Below are positions 49,244 to 58,444 of a stretch of DNA of 64,000 nucleotides, in pieces. Location of the stretch: assembly GCA_963761755.1 (NCBI GenBank), contig CAVXIC010000022.1:1-64000 (forward strand), in the 5' to 3' direction. The position numbers and the translations under genes were made by a program. Below the pieces are notes generated by a model. The model was not told the DNA's origin and ran no database searches. It saw only the letters and a program-made list of their open reading frames with translations. The DNA is from CAJXVA01 sp963761755 (lineage in GTDB: Bacteria; Myxococcota_A; Polyangia; Nannocystales; Nannocystaceae). Every line of letters begins with the position of its first letter. Position 1 is the stretch's first letter.

Positions 49244-52231
49244 ATGCTTGACTCGAACGCGAAGACGAACTGGTCCGTCCTGATCCTGGCTGCGGCGGCG
49301 CTCGCCGGCTGTACGGAGGGGCAGGCCTCCCCTGCGCCCGGCGACTTCGTGTCGGACAACCCCTACGGCGGCGATGCGAACGGTGGCGGCGACACCGGTG
49401 CGGACCCCTCCGGGGGTGACGCAGAGGGCGACGGCGACGACGGCGGAGACGACGGCTCCCGCGACATCGCCGAGGCCGACATCGTCCACGTGGAGGGCGA
49501 CCGTCTGTACGCGCTGTCCCGCTATGGTGGCCTGACCGTCATCGACATCTCCACCCCCGACCAGTTGCCGGTGCTCGGACGCTTCAAGGCGAACGCCGAG
49601 CCGTTCGAGATGTACGTCGACGGTGGGCAGGTCTTCGTCATGTACCAGGGCTGGGGCGAGTACACCCAGGACCCACAGACTGGCGCGTACACGTGGACGA
49701 GCACCAGCCGCCTGATGGCTCTGGACGCGTCGAACCCAGCCGAGATCACGACCAAGGGCGACTTCTCGATGCCCGGCTACCTCTCCGACTCGCGCCGCGT
49801 CGGCGATGTGCTCTACGTCGTCACCAAGGAGGACCAGTGGTGCTGGAGCTGCCAGGTGGATGAGAGCGCCACGGTCGTCACCTCACTGGACGTCTCCGAC
49901 GAAGCGAACGTGCAGATCGTCGACCAGCTCCGGCTTGCGGACGAGGTCGGATGGGGCGGGCAGCGCAGCGTCAGCGCCACCGACCAGCGGCTGTACATCG
50001 CCGGGCCCGACTGGGGCACCGAATCCGACCAGGACTCCACCATCGAAGTCGTGGATATCAGTGACCCCAGCGGGACGCTGGTGGCGGGCGCCAGCGTGGC
50101 CATCGCGGGGGTGATCGACAGCCGATGGCAGATGGACGAGCACGAGGGCGTGCTGCGGGTGATCAGCCAGCCTGGCTGGGACACCAGCGAGGCGCCGAGT
50201 GTGGAGACGTTCTCGGTCGCCGCGGCCGACGACGTCGCTCCGCTGGCCAGCCTGACGATGCAGCTGCCTCGGCCCGAGCGGCTGCAGAGCGTCCGCTTCG
50301 ACGGCACCCGCGCCTACGCGATCACGTTCGAGCAGACCGATCCTCTGTTCACGATCGACCTCTCCGACCCCGCGGCGCCCCAGCAGGTCGGTGAGCTGGA
50401 GATTCCCGGCTTCGTTTGGCACATGGAGACCCGCGGCGACCGGGTGCTGGGCATCGGATTCGATCGCGATGCCGAGGGCGGCTCGATCAACGCGAGCTTG
50501 TTCGACGTCTCCGACTTCGCCAACCCGACGATGATCGAGCGCGTGCACTTTGGTGGAGAATGGGCCTCCTTTGCCGAAGACCAGGACCGAATCCACAAGA
50601 GCTTTCAGGTGCTCGATGATCTTGGCCTGCTGCTGGTCCCCTTCAGCGGATGGGACTACGACCAGGGCGGCGACGACTGGTGCGGCGAGTACCACAGCGG
50701 AATCCAGCTGATCGACTGGGTCGACGACACGCTGTCGCTGCGTGGCGTGGCACCGATGCGCGGCAGCGCCCGGCGAGCGCTGGTTCATGACGACCGGCTG
50801 ATCGGGGTGTCGGATCTGTCGGTGGACGTGTTCGACATTGCCGACCGCGACGCGCCCAGCAAGACCACCGACCTGGCGCTGGCCAGCCAGGCCAACCGGG
50901 TGGCGATCGGAGATGGTGTGTTGGTGCGCCTGGCGGCGGACTGGTGGACGTCGCAGACCCGGCTGGAGGTGGTCGACGCGGCCACGCCCGACAGCCCGCT
51001 GGCCCTGGGCGCGCTCTCGCTCGACCCGCTGGTGCCCGAGGTGCCCGAGGGCCCCGAGGCGGCGGAGTGGGGCTGCTTCCACTACGGCTATCTCCAGGCA
51101 GAGATGTACATCCATGCGGGGTTCGTCTACCTGGTTCGCCAGAGCTCGCCGTGGGACTACGGCGAAGACGCGACGACGACGATCGACGTGGTCGACATCA
51201 CCGACCCCACGGCGCCGGCCTACGTGGAGTCCCTGGAGGTCCCGGGGATGCGCAGCTGGAGCCAGGGACCGTCGCTGTCCTCCGACGAGCAGTACATTCA
51301 GATCATCGGGGACACGATGGTGATGCTGCACGGCCAGCAGCACTGGGAGGATGACGGGCCGGGCACGTCGAGCAGCCGGTTCGAGCTGATCGACCTCTCG
51401 GATCCCGGCCACCCCGTCCACGCACAGACGGTGTCGCGGCCCGACGCGTTGGCCCACGGTGGCCTGCAGACCTTCGATGGTGTGGCGGTTTCGTGGCACA
51501 TGCAGGCGGTCGAGGACGACCCCAGCAAGGTCCGCTTCTACCTCGATCGACTCCGCGTGCCCTCGGCGGCGCAGGCCCAGGCAGCGACGTCGATCAACGT
51601 GCCCGGCGCGGTGGTGGCGTGGGACGAGGGGACGTCTCGTGCGGTCGTTGCCGACTTCCAGCTCGAGGATGCCGGTGCGCTGGCGGAGGACGACTGCTGG
51701 TCCAACCCGCGCTCCTGGTACGACTATCAAGACGACAGCTGTCTGCTCGCCAATCGCCCGCTCCACCTGGTGCAGGTGATCGACGGTGGCGCGTCCCTTC
51801 TGGACACGGTATCGCTCGAAGGGGATGAGACGGCGGTGCGTGGCGCGGCAGCCTCGGACCAGAGGCTCTTCGTCCACCTACAACAGGGCAGCTACAGCTG
51901 GTACGAGGAGGGCGCTGGCGGGTATGGCGGCTCGGAGCTGCCGAGCGCCGAGGTCGTGGTGTTCTCGGATTGGGCTACGGGGGACCTCGACGTCGATGGC
52001 CAGCTGAGCATCCCCGGCGCCGGCGGATGGCTCGGGCAGCTGCGCGCGATCGGAACCCGGTTGATCTTCCAGGCCGAAAGTGGCCTCGGAGAGATCGACG
52101 CCTCGGACGCGAGCGCCCCGGCGGTGGAAGTCCACGACCTGTGGGGCTACTCCTGTGGCGACCTGAAGACCGACGGTGAGATGGCCTACTGCGCGATGGG
52201 CAGCTGGGGCATCCAGGCGGTGGAGCTGTAG
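49244..52231 (+). CDS. Large beta-propeller lipoprotein
   Basis: 995 residues from the ATG at 49244 (MLDSNAKTNWSVLILAAAAL); the frame is open further upstream but only this start gives a signal peptide, lipobox ALAGC. A Gly/Asp-rich linker follows, then DIAEADIVHVEGDRLYALSR, the start of the COG4880-type C-terminal beta-propeller family. Repeats of the LTVIDISTPDQLPVLGRF kind (LVIVD-like) recur at least eight times. No catalytic residues are evident. Probably an outer-surface binding or adhesion protein. Convergent with the YVTN lipoprotein gene, 34 bp apart. Confidence 0.85.
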   Translation: MLDSNAKTNWSVLILAAAALAGCTEGQASPAPGDFVSDNPYGGDANGGGDTGADPSGGDAEGDGDDGGDDGSRDIAEADIVHVEGDRLYALSRYGGLTVIDISTPDQLPVLGRFKANAEPFEMYVDGGQVFVMYQGWGEYTQDPQTGAYTWTSTSRLMALDASNPAEITTKGDFSMPGYLSDSRRVGDVLYVVTKEDQWCWSCQVDESATVVTSLDVSDEANVQIVDQLRLADEVGWGGQRSVSATDQRLYIAGPDWGTESDQDSTIEVVDISDPSGTLVAGASVAIAGVIDSRWQMDEHEGVLRVISQPGWDTSEAPSVETFSVAAADDVAPLASLTMQLPRPERLQSVRFDGTRAYAITFEQTDPLFTIDLSDPAAPQQVGELEIPGFVWHMETRGDRVLGIGFDRDAEGGSINASLFDVSDFANPTMIERVHFGGEWASFAEDQDRIHKSFQVLDDLGLLLVPFSGWDYDQGGDDWCGEYHSGIQLIDWVDDTLSLRGVAPMRGSARRALVHDDRLIGVSDLSVDVFDIADRDAPSKTTDLALASQANRVAIGDGVLVRLAADWWTSQTRLEVVDAATPDSPLALGALSLDPLVPEVPEGPEAAEWGCFHYGYLQAEMYIHAGFVYLVRQSSPWDYGEDATTTIDVVDITDPTAPAYVESLEVPGMRSWSQGPSLSSDEQYIQIIGDTMVMLHGQQHWEDDGPGTSSSRFELIDLSDPGHPVHAQTVSRPDALAHGGLQTFDGVAVSWHMQAVEDDPSKVRFYLDRLRVPSAAQAQAATSINVPGAVVAWDEGTSRAVVADFQLEDAGALAEDDCWSNPRSWYDYQDDSCLLANRPLHLVQVIDGGASLLDTVSLEGDETAVRGAAASDQRLFVHLQQGSYSWYEEGAGGYGGSELPSAEVVVFSDWATGDLDVDGQLSIPGAGGWLGQLRAIGTRLIFQAESGLGEIDASDASAPAVEVHDLWGYSCGDLKTDGEMAYCAMGSWGIQAVEL

Positions 52232-52265
52232 CGTCCGGATCACGCCGCCCTCGTGGCGTGGCGGC

Positions 52266-53636
52266 TCAGTCCGCGCACGCCACCAGCTGGGGCGCGACGG
52301 CGACGACGTTGGGGTTGGATGCGCCGAGGATGGCGATGGTGCTGGTGACCTCCTGGGCCGCGATGTCGACGACGAACACGCCGTCGTCACCCGCGATGTT
52401 GCCCGAGGGCACGAAGGCCAGCGTGTCGGCGACGTTGATGTCGACGTCGCGGGAGGCCGCGCCGGCGGGGAGCGCGAGGGCGGTGGCGGTCGAGGTGGAG
52501 GTGTCGATGAAGTGCAGCTGGCTGCTGTCTTCGGAGGCCACGATGAGCGTGCCGCCATCGGCAGTGATGTCGATACCCCACGGATCGTCGCCCACGGCGA
52601 CGCTGACGTCGGGGACCGACATCGGGACGCCGTCGGTCGTCGACACGTCGAAGACGTGGACCGCGTCTGCGCTCCGGTCGGTTACGTAGATGGTGGCTCC
52701 GTCGGGCGCCACCGCGAGGTCCCACAGCGAGCCGCCCACCTCGACCGAGGACCACATGTCCGTGGCGGGGTCGTAGGTCATCAGCGCACCGCCGTACCAC
52801 TCGACCACGTAGATCTGCCCGGTACAGGGGTTGAGCGCCATCTTGCCCGCATCGGCGCCACCAGGGGTGGGGAATGAGGCGATCTCGACGTGTCCCGCGA
52901 CGTCGAACGACGTCAAGCTCGCGTCGCCCCGGTTCGCCACGAACGCGGTCGCGCCGTCGGCGGTGAAGAGCACGTCGACGGGGTAGGGGTCCTCCACCGA
53001 GAGCGTGGCCGATGCGATGATCTCCGAGGTGACCGTGTCGATCGCGACGACGCCGTCGCCGGAGGCTCCGACGAACCACACCTCGGTGCCATCGGGTGTC
53101 ATGGTGGCGTCGTAGGGGTAGGAGCCCTCGGGCAACAAGCTCACGGGTGCGCCGACGGCAACCTCGGTCACGGTGTCGAACACGGCGAACGCGTTGCCGG
53201 TCGACAGGCCTACGAAGCCGGGGTTGTCGGTCGTTCCCGCCCCGGTGGGTTCGCCGGTCGACTCGCTGCTGGAGCTGCTCGAAGAACTGCTGGAACTGCT
53301 CGAAGAACTGCTGCTCGAAGAACTGCTGGAGCTGCTCGAGCTCGAGCTGCCGGTGGTTCCGGTATCACCACTCGTCGAGCTTCCCGTGCTCGATCCCGTG
53401 GTCGTGCTGTCCGTACTCGCGGTGCGACCCGTCTCGTCGCTCGAACCGCTTCCCTCGCTCGTGACGGTGCTGTCGCTGGTGCCAGAGGTGACGCCGCTGG
53501 TCGTTGGGACGCCAGAGTCTCCCGACGAGCTGCTGTCGTCTCCACTCTGCGAGCCGCCGCTCACGGCATCATCACCGCATCCAAGGATGGTCAGGCAGGT
53601 CAGGACGACTGGCAGAGCGTGGAGTCGAGAAGACAT
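52266..53636 (-). CDS. YVTN-type beta-propeller lipoprotein with long polyserine tract
   Basis: 456 residues from the ATG at 53636 (MSSRLHALPVVLTCLTILGC, lipobox TILGC). A Ser/Thr/Gly linker contains about thirty consecutive Ser, encoded by mixed AGC, AGT and TCG codons (around 53265-53355), so it is not simple slippage of one codon. A seven-bladed YVTN-like propeller follows with units such as YPYDATMTPDGTEVWFVGAS and LWDLAVAPDGATIYVTDRSA. Cell-surface anchored, function unknown. Polyserine linkers of this style are frequent in Nannocystineae surface proteins. Confidence 0.85.
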   Translation of the reverse strand: MSSRLHALPVVLTCLTILGCGDDAVSGGSQSGDDSSSSGDSGVPTTSGVTSGTSDSTVTSEGSGSSDETGRTASTDSTTTGSSTGSSTSGDTGTTGSSSSSSSSSSSSSSSSSSSSSSSSSSSSESTGEPTGAGTTDNPGFVGLSTGNAFAVFDTVTEVAVGAPVSLLPEGSYPYDATMTPDGTEVWFVGASGDGVVAIDTVTSEIIASATLSVEDPYPVDVLFTADGATAFVANRGDASLTSFDVAGHVEIASFPTPGGADAGKMALNPCTGQIYVVEWYGGALMTYDPATDMWSSVEVGGSLWDLAVAPDGATIYVTDRSADAVHVFDVSTTDGVPMSVPDVSVAVGDDPWGIDITADGGTLIVASEDSSQLHFIDTSTSTATALALPAGAASRDVDINVADTLAFVPSGNIAGDDGVFVVDIAAQEVTSTIAILGASNPNVVAVAPQLVACAD

Positions 53637-53898
53637 GGGTCGCACCCTATCCGAACTTCCGCACGAGGCCAGTCGCGACGCTCCGCGTGGGTGTGAGCCA
53701 GCCGAGTACGCGCACGCCACCCTTCAGCGACTCCCGCTGATCACCGACGGCTCCGACCTCCGTGGATGTGCGGGCGCCGATGTGCGGGCGCCATGGCTCC
53801 GAGTGGGCGTATGTGCACGACTGGGGGCGAGGAAGCGCATCGAAGGGGCGCTGAAGCTGCCCAGAGTCTGGGCACGACCCTTGCACGGTCCGTGCGGC

Positions 53899-54351
53899 AT
53901 GACCACGATCTTCGAAACACTCGAGCAGGACCACCGCGAACTCGAACGGCTCATGGACGAGATCGGGCAGACGCAGGGGGACACGGCCGAGCGCAAGCAG
54001 CTCTTCGAGACGTTTGGCGCGCTGCTCGAAGCGCATTCGCATGCCGAGGAGCGGGCGTTCTATTCGGAGGTCTTGGCCGATGCCGAGACCCGGGAGAAGA
54101 CCGCTCACGGCACCAAAGAACACTGCGAAGCTGCCGACGCACTGGAGAAGCTCCGCGAGGCCGACCCCTCGCACGGCAGCTGGCTGCAGAGCTTCAAGAG
54201 CCTGCGCGAGGATGTCGAGCACCACATTCGCGAGGAGGAGAACGAGCTGTTCCCCAAGGCGCGCAAGGTGCTGAGCCCTTCAGAGTCCGAGACGATCGGT
54301 ACGAGGTTCGACAAGCTGAAGCGCCAAGAGCGTCATACGGCTTCGGCCTAG
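53899..54351 (+). CDS. Hemerythrin HHE-domain protein
   Basis: 150 residues from the ATG at 53899; the upstream open frame is antisense to the polyserine region and not used. One HHE domain: IFETLEQDHRELERLMDEIG, LLEAHSHAEERAFYSEVL, GTKEHCEAADALEKL, VEHHIREEENELFPKARKVL. His and Glu positions match a di-iron site. Such proteins bind oxygen, nitric oxide or iron, or repair iron-sulfur centres. Single gene, followed by short tandem repeats. Confidence 0.88.
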   Translation: MTTIFETLEQDHRELERLMDEIGQTQGDTAERKQLFETFGALLEAHSHAEERAFYSEVLADAETREKTAHGTKEHCEAADALEKLREADPSHGSWLQSFKSLREDVEHHIREEENELFPKARKVLSPSESETIGTRFDKLKRQERHTASA

Positions 54352-54374
54352 CGTGCTGAGTCTCGCACCGAAGT

Positions 54375-54402
54375 TCGGAAGATCGGAAGATCGGAAGATC
54401 GG
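54375..54402. repeat. Short tandem repeat
   Basis: The unit TCGGAAGA is repeated about three and a half times in the gap after the hemerythrin gene. Confidence 0.85.
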
Positions 54403-54504
54403 GAGACCAGACGTGGCCCTCTCCCGCGCCAACAAGCTCGCGAGCAGCCCCGCGATGCCCCCATGAGTTGCCGCCCGTCGTCGTTGCACTACAGTGCGGA
54501 CCAA

Positions 54505-55449
54505 ATGACGACGTCCTACGACGTGCTGATGGCCATCGGCGGAGTGCTTTTCCTGGTCTTTGGCTTCATCGACATGATCTCCACAACCGTCGTCACCAGC
54601 GACGGTGGTGGCCTCGTCACCCGACGCACGATCAACTACGCCTGGAGAGCGTGGCGGTGGGTCTCCAACCTCACCGGGCTACACATCTCCCTCGCTGGCG
54701 CACCGATCCTCGTGATGGTCTTCGTGCAGTGGCTGCTCGCCCTGCTGCTGGGCTGGGCCCTGCTCGCCCGCGCCCTCACCCCGCCCGCTCCACTGTTCGA
54801 TCAGGTCCTCTCGCTCCTGTCGCTGGCCATTGGCCGGGGCACCCCCCCATGTGATTTCCCCGCCTGGATGGCCATCGGCGTCGGCATGTCGGGCGTGGTC
54901 CTGGTGTCGCTGACCATCAGCTATGTCATCGCAGTGGTGGGTGCGATCGCCTACACCCGACACGTGGCCGTCCACCTGCTGACCCTGGGCTCGACTCCCA
55001 CCGCGGTGTTCAACCGCAGCTACGCTGGCGATGCGCCGGCACCCAAATTCGAGCTGCACCTCATCTCCCTCACGCCGCTCATCACCTTCGTCGCCACCAA
55101 AACCCTGGCCTTCCCCGTCATCGACGTGTTCCAGCCCTCGAATCCAGCCCAGGCGATTTCGGTGCGGCTGGGCTGCGTGGTCAAGGGCCTCGCCATGGCC
55201 CACGAGGACGACTCGATCGAGCTGATCCCCCGGGCGGCCGAGCAGCCCTTCCTCGAAGCGGTCGACCACCTGCTTGACGTTCATGGCTACCTCCACGACG
55301 ACGACGACGACGACGACGACGACACGATGGCGCCGCTGAAGAGGCGCCTCGAGGACATCGAACGCTGGGTCGAGCAGAGCGGGTGGTCGTGGCCCGAAGA
55401 CGGGCGCCGGCCCGACGCCGAGCCGGGCCCTGGGACAGCCGATGGATGA
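54505..55449 (+). CDS. Multi-spanning membrane protein with polyaspartate stretch
   Basis: 314 residues from the ATG at 54505 (MTTSYDVLMAIGGVLFLVFG). Four to five membrane helices in the first 200 residues (ILVMVFVQWLLALLLGWALL; AIGVGMSGVVLVSLTISYVI). The layout and HVAVHLLTLGSTPT recall ion-channel-like families, but no selectivity-filter motif is present. A cytoplasmic tail has nine consecutive Asp, then MAPLKRRLEDIERWVEQ. It begins a plus-strand run with the 80-residue protein and PAS protein that follow. Family not recognised. Confidence 0.7.
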   Translation: MTTSYDVLMAIGGVLFLVFGFIDMISTTVVTSDGGGLVTRRTINYAWRAWRWVSNLTGLHISLAGAPILVMVFVQWLLALLLGWALLARALTPPAPLFDQVLSLLSLAIGRGTPPCDFPAWMAIGVGMSGVVLVSLTISYVIAVVGAIAYTRHVAVHLLTLGSTPTAVFNRSYAGDAPAPKFELHLISLTPLITFVATKTLAFPVIDVFQPSNPAQAISVRLGCVVKGLAMAHEDDSIELIPRAAEQPFLEAVDHLLDVHGYLHDDDDDDDDDTMAPLKRRLEDIERWVEQSGWSWPEDGRRPDAEPGPGTADG

Positions 55450-55560
55450 ACCCCGATCCCGGCAAGTTCGACCGCCGTGCGTGAGCCCGTTGGCGTTGGT
55501 GCTGCAACGTTGGACCCCTCGCTTCCGAGGGTCTCCCGTGGCACCCTAGTGAGCGGATCG

Positions 55561-55803
55561 ATGGAGTCCCTGTTCGACGAAATGGGCCTACGATCGGGGC
55601 TCGCACCGATCATACGGATGGCCGCGCTGAAGCGAGCACTGGCACGCGCTGGGCTGCAGCCCGACGAGCTCACTCCGACCAGCCTGCGCACGGCGCTATC
55701 GGAGATTCACTCCACGCTCAGGGTCTATCTCGACGACGTCGAGGCGCTCGCGCGCCTGAGGACGATCGAGACCCTGGCCGCCTCGACGGAAGACGACGGA
55801 TGA
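55561..55803 (+). CDS. Small helical hypothetical protein
   Basis: 80 residues from the ATG at 55561 (MESLFDEMGLRSGLAPIIRM). Mostly helical; ALKRALARAGLQPDELTPTS and LRTALSEIHSTLRVYLDDVE look like two or three helices. Its stop overlaps the start of the PAS gene (ATGA). Coupling suggests the two proteins work together. No family recognised. Confidence 0.6.
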   Translation: MESLFDEMGLRSGLAPIIRMAALKRALARAGLQPDELTPTSLRTALSEIHSTLRVYLDDVEALARLRTIETLAASTEDDG

Positions 55804-56192
55804 CCGACACAACGCAAGACATTCAGAGCGCCGCGCCCGATGCCGGCCCCTTCGGGCGTGGACCGGCCCAGCTGTGGACCGCCAAGCCCAACGGGGCGCT
55901 CGACTGGGTCAACGAGACGGTCACGAGCTACTTCGGTCGCACGTTCGACGAGATGATCCAGTGGGGCTGGTCCGCGCTGGTGCACCCCGACGACTTCGCA
56001 GAGGTGGGCGAGCGGTGGGTGGCGGCGATCGAGTCGGGTGAGCCATACGAGGTTCGCTTCCGCCTCAAGGCCACCGATGGCGCCTACCGATGGCACGTCG
56101 GTCGGGCGACGGCGACCAAGAACGCGGCGGGCCAGGTGGAGCGGTGGGTCGGGGCCAACCTCGACGTCGAGGGCCTCATCGGCGAGCTGTAA
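55800..56192 (+). CDS. Single PAS-domain protein
   Basis: 130 residues, one PAS_3-type domain and nothing else: LWTAKPNGALDWVNETVTSY, WSALVHPDDFAEVGERWVA, YEVRFRLKATDGAYRWHVGR, GQVERWVGANLDVEGL. It should sense a small ligand or mediate protein contacts. No kinase, cyclase or HTH domain is attached, so it must act through a partner, perhaps the coupled 80-residue protein. Overlaps the previous gene by four bases. Confidence 0.85.
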   Translation: MTDTTQDIQSAAPDAGPFGRGPAQLWTAKPNGALDWVNETVTSYFGRTFDEMIQWGWSALVHPDDFAEVGERWVAAIESGEPYEVRFRLKATDGAYRWHVGRATATKNAAGQVERWVGANLDVEGLIGEL

Positions 56193-56347
56193 GCGCGCGG
56201 CAGTCCCAAGCGCGGCGAGCTCAGCACCGAAGCTGAGCGTGAAGACGAAGGGAACAAACGACGGAGTACTCGGAAAAGGGCCGTACGCCGACGACTTCTC
56301 GAGAAGAGCATTTGATTGAAACTCGCAGGCCTGAGCCGGCTCAGGCC

Positions 56348-56629
56348 TCATCCCGGAGGCGTCTGGGGATCGAAGGTTCCCATCGGCTGCGGAGACACCT
56401 CGCCGTCGGGTCCGGCCGGTGCCGGATCCGGGGAGAGGCCATTGTCGGGGTCGCCTGGGCACTGGGCGAAGTTGCAATCGACGCCGGTCCGACCGACCGT
56501 GCTTCCATCTGCGCAGACCCGGGCCTCCTTGGTGCAGCCTTGAATCTCGCCCGGCGTCGCGGGTGGGGGAGGCTTGCATCCAGCGGCCAACGCGACGAGT
56601 CCGATCCAGGCGAGAGAGCGTGTACCCAT
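56348..56629 (-). CDS. Small Cys-containing lipoprotein
   Basis: About 93 residues from the ATG at 56629 (MGTRSLAWIGLVALAAGC, lipobox LAAGC); an ATG at 56659 is also possible. A Pro-rich linker leads to QGCTKEARVCADGSTVGRTG and DCNFAQCPGD, a short four-Cys module resembling Kazal-adjacent segments. The tail is Pro/Asp/Gly-rich. It lies directly after the PLC-like gene on the same strand, 31 bp away, so it may be co-transcribed. Function unknown. Confidence 0.7.
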   Translation of the reverse strand: MGTRSLAWIGLVALAAGCKPPPPATPGEIQGCTKEARVCADGSTVGRTGVDCNFAQCPGDPDNGLSPDPAPAGPDGEVSPQPMGTFDPQTPPG

Positions 56630-56660
56630 GGCGGCTAGCATAAGCCCGATCGCGGCCACG

Positions 56661-58379
56661 TCATCGGACGCAGCCGATCAGCTCGCAATACGCCACATGC
56701 CAAGCCTCATAGGGGTGGTCGGTGGCTCCGTAGTCGACCGGGTTGCGGGGTGACTGGGTGGGGACCTGGGCCTCGTCGAAGCCCCACAGGCGCGTGAGCT
56801 TGCCCTGCGCGTTGCGCTCGGCAACCCACGCTCGGCCGCCGGGCAGGACCGCGTTGTCGGCGAAGAACTCGAGCCCGTCCTCGAGGAGGTCGTCCTTGGA
56901 GGACTCGCGTGCGCTCCCGAAGGCGAGCTGCTCGTAGCGCACGCGTCGCGTCGTGCCGTCCGCCGTGTAGAGCAAGGCTTGGTCGTGCGGCCCATCGGGA
57001 CCCGCTGAGACCGTGTACTGCGTGCCGCCGTGGGTGACGGCGCTGCGTGGGTAGGCCGGGTCGTTCGTCTGCCCGTCGCCGTCGGGTCGCGACCACCCGA
57101 TCGTGCCGCCGGCCACGTCGACCGAGGATGCGCTCCAGTACCAGCGCTGCGCACTGCTCTGACTCGTGTGCACTTCGCGGACTGCGTCGTCGTCGAGGGA
57201 GTCGAACGCGATCGAGGGCATGACGCCCTCGTCTTCGTCGGGAAAGCGCCGCCCGTCCTGCGTCGACCAGGACACCGAGCCATCCCGCTGAACCCGGCCG
57301 ACGCGGTACCAGAGGTCGTCGTCGAAGAGGTCGGGATCTTCGTGAACCTCGACGAGGACGCCGTCGTTGTTGAGCGCGACCGCCGGACGGTTGCCGGTGT
57401 CGTAGCGCTCGTGATGCATCCACCGGATGCTGCCGTCGGGCTGGAGCTGGCCACTCCACGACCACAGAACCTCCTCGGATTGCGATTGGTGGACTTCCAC
57501 GACCTGGCCGGCGTCGTTGATCGCGATCGCAGGATCGACACCGCGGTCGCGACGATAGTCGAGCTGGCCGTCTTCGCTGCCCGTCAAGACCAGGACGAAG
57601 CGGTCGCGCATGTCGGCGACCCACGGCCAGCTTCCGTCGCTGCGGAGGTGCTCGGGGGTGTAGAGCCGCTCGCCGAACTGCGTCTCGAGCAGGGCATTGA
57701 AGGCGCCGAAGTTGCCATCGTCGGGGTGGTCGCCCGCGAAGGTGTCCTTGAGGTCGATGTAGACCGTGATCGGTGAGTGACCCCAATGGGTGTCGGACCA
57801 TTCGACCAGCACCGAAAACCATGCAGCGAGGGCATCGGTCGTCGGATTGCCATCCTCCATCCAGACCTCGTCGCCGGGGCCGTCATGACCGATGCGATAG
57901 CCCGCCGCGGCGAAGTCGTCGGCGTGAACGTCGAACTCGACGGTGCGGACGCCCGCGTCGAGCTGGGCCTGCATCGAACCGCGAGCGCCACCCTCGTCCC
58001 CCGAGTAGGAGTTGTGGGTCGCGGCCGCCGGGGCCTCGTTGTACGGCACCTCGAGATCTTGCTCGGGTGCACACGTCGCCGAGCAGCCGTCGTTGGAGGT
58101 CGTGTTGCCGTCGTCGCAGAGTTCGCCCGGGTCGACCTGGCCATCACCGCACCGATCGACGGCGCCCGTTTCGGCGGAGTCTGCCGCGGTGGAGGCGTCC
58201 GCGCCGGTGGTTGGGTCGGTCGAGGTCGGGGTGGTCGAACTCGCGTCGGCGTCTGGCGAGGCCGAGTCGGTCGTTGCCGTGGTCGAGCCATCGCCGGCGG
58301 GGGGCGCCCCATCGTCCGCGCCGCACCCCCACAGCGAAACGGCGAATAGCAACACGGACAATCTGCGAGGAGCTACCAC
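56661..58379 (-). CDS. Lipoprotein with DUF4215 motif, PI-PLC-like domain and lectin-like repeats
   Basis: 572 residues. Lipobox SLWGC, Thr/Asp/Ser linker, then a DUF4215 Cys module (CGDGQVDPGELCDDGN and DGCSATC). A Ca-dependent phosphoinositide phospholipase C-type TIM barrel follows, with candidate catalytic His in AATHNSYSGDEGG and YRIGHDGPGD, and FDVHADDF. The second half has three to four repeats of about 50 residues (VVEVHQSQSEEVLWSWSGQL; VLVEVHEDPDLFDDDLWYRV) similar to PLL-type lectin propellers. The final 60 residues return to the PLC fold (GLEFFADNAVLPGGRAW). Possibly acts on phosphoinositide-like or glycan-bearing lipids at the cell surface. Confidence 0.8.
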   Translation of the reverse strand: MVAPRRLSVLLFAVSLWGCGADDGAPPAGDGSTTATTDSASPDADASSTTPTSTDPTTGADASTAADSAETGAVDRCGDGQVDPGELCDDGNTTSNDGCSATCAPEQDLEVPYNEAPAAATHNSYSGDEGGARGSMQAQLDAGVRTVEFDVHADDFAAAGYRIGHDGPGDEVWMEDGNPTTDALAAWFSVLVEWSDTHWGHSPITVYIDLKDTFAGDHPDDGNFGAFNALLETQFGERLYTPEHLRSDGSWPWVADMRDRFVLVLTGSEDGQLDYRRDRGVDPAIAINDAGQVVEVHQSQSEEVLWSWSGQLQPDGSIRWMHHERYDTGNRPAVALNNDGVLVEVHEDPDLFDDDLWYRVGRVQRDGSVSWSTQDGRRFPDEDEGVMPSIAFDSLDDDAVREVHTSQSSAQRWYWSASSVDVAGGTIGWSRPDGDGQTNDPAYPRSAVTHGGTQYTVSAGPDGPHDQALLYTADGTTRRVRYEQLAFGSARESSKDDLLEDGLEFFADNAVLPGGRAWVAERNAQGKLTRLWGFDEAQVPTQSPRNPVDYGATDHPYEAWHVAYCELIGCVR

Positions 58380-58444
58380 GGTATCGACTCTAACACCGGC
58401 GCCATCGAGGTTCGGGGCCGCCGGGCCGCGGAGCGACTCGGGCC

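Noticed and set aside
49883..51877. 664-codon minus-strand frame
   Set aside because: Antisense of the beta-propeller lipoprotein; His/Arg/Val-rich shadow composition.
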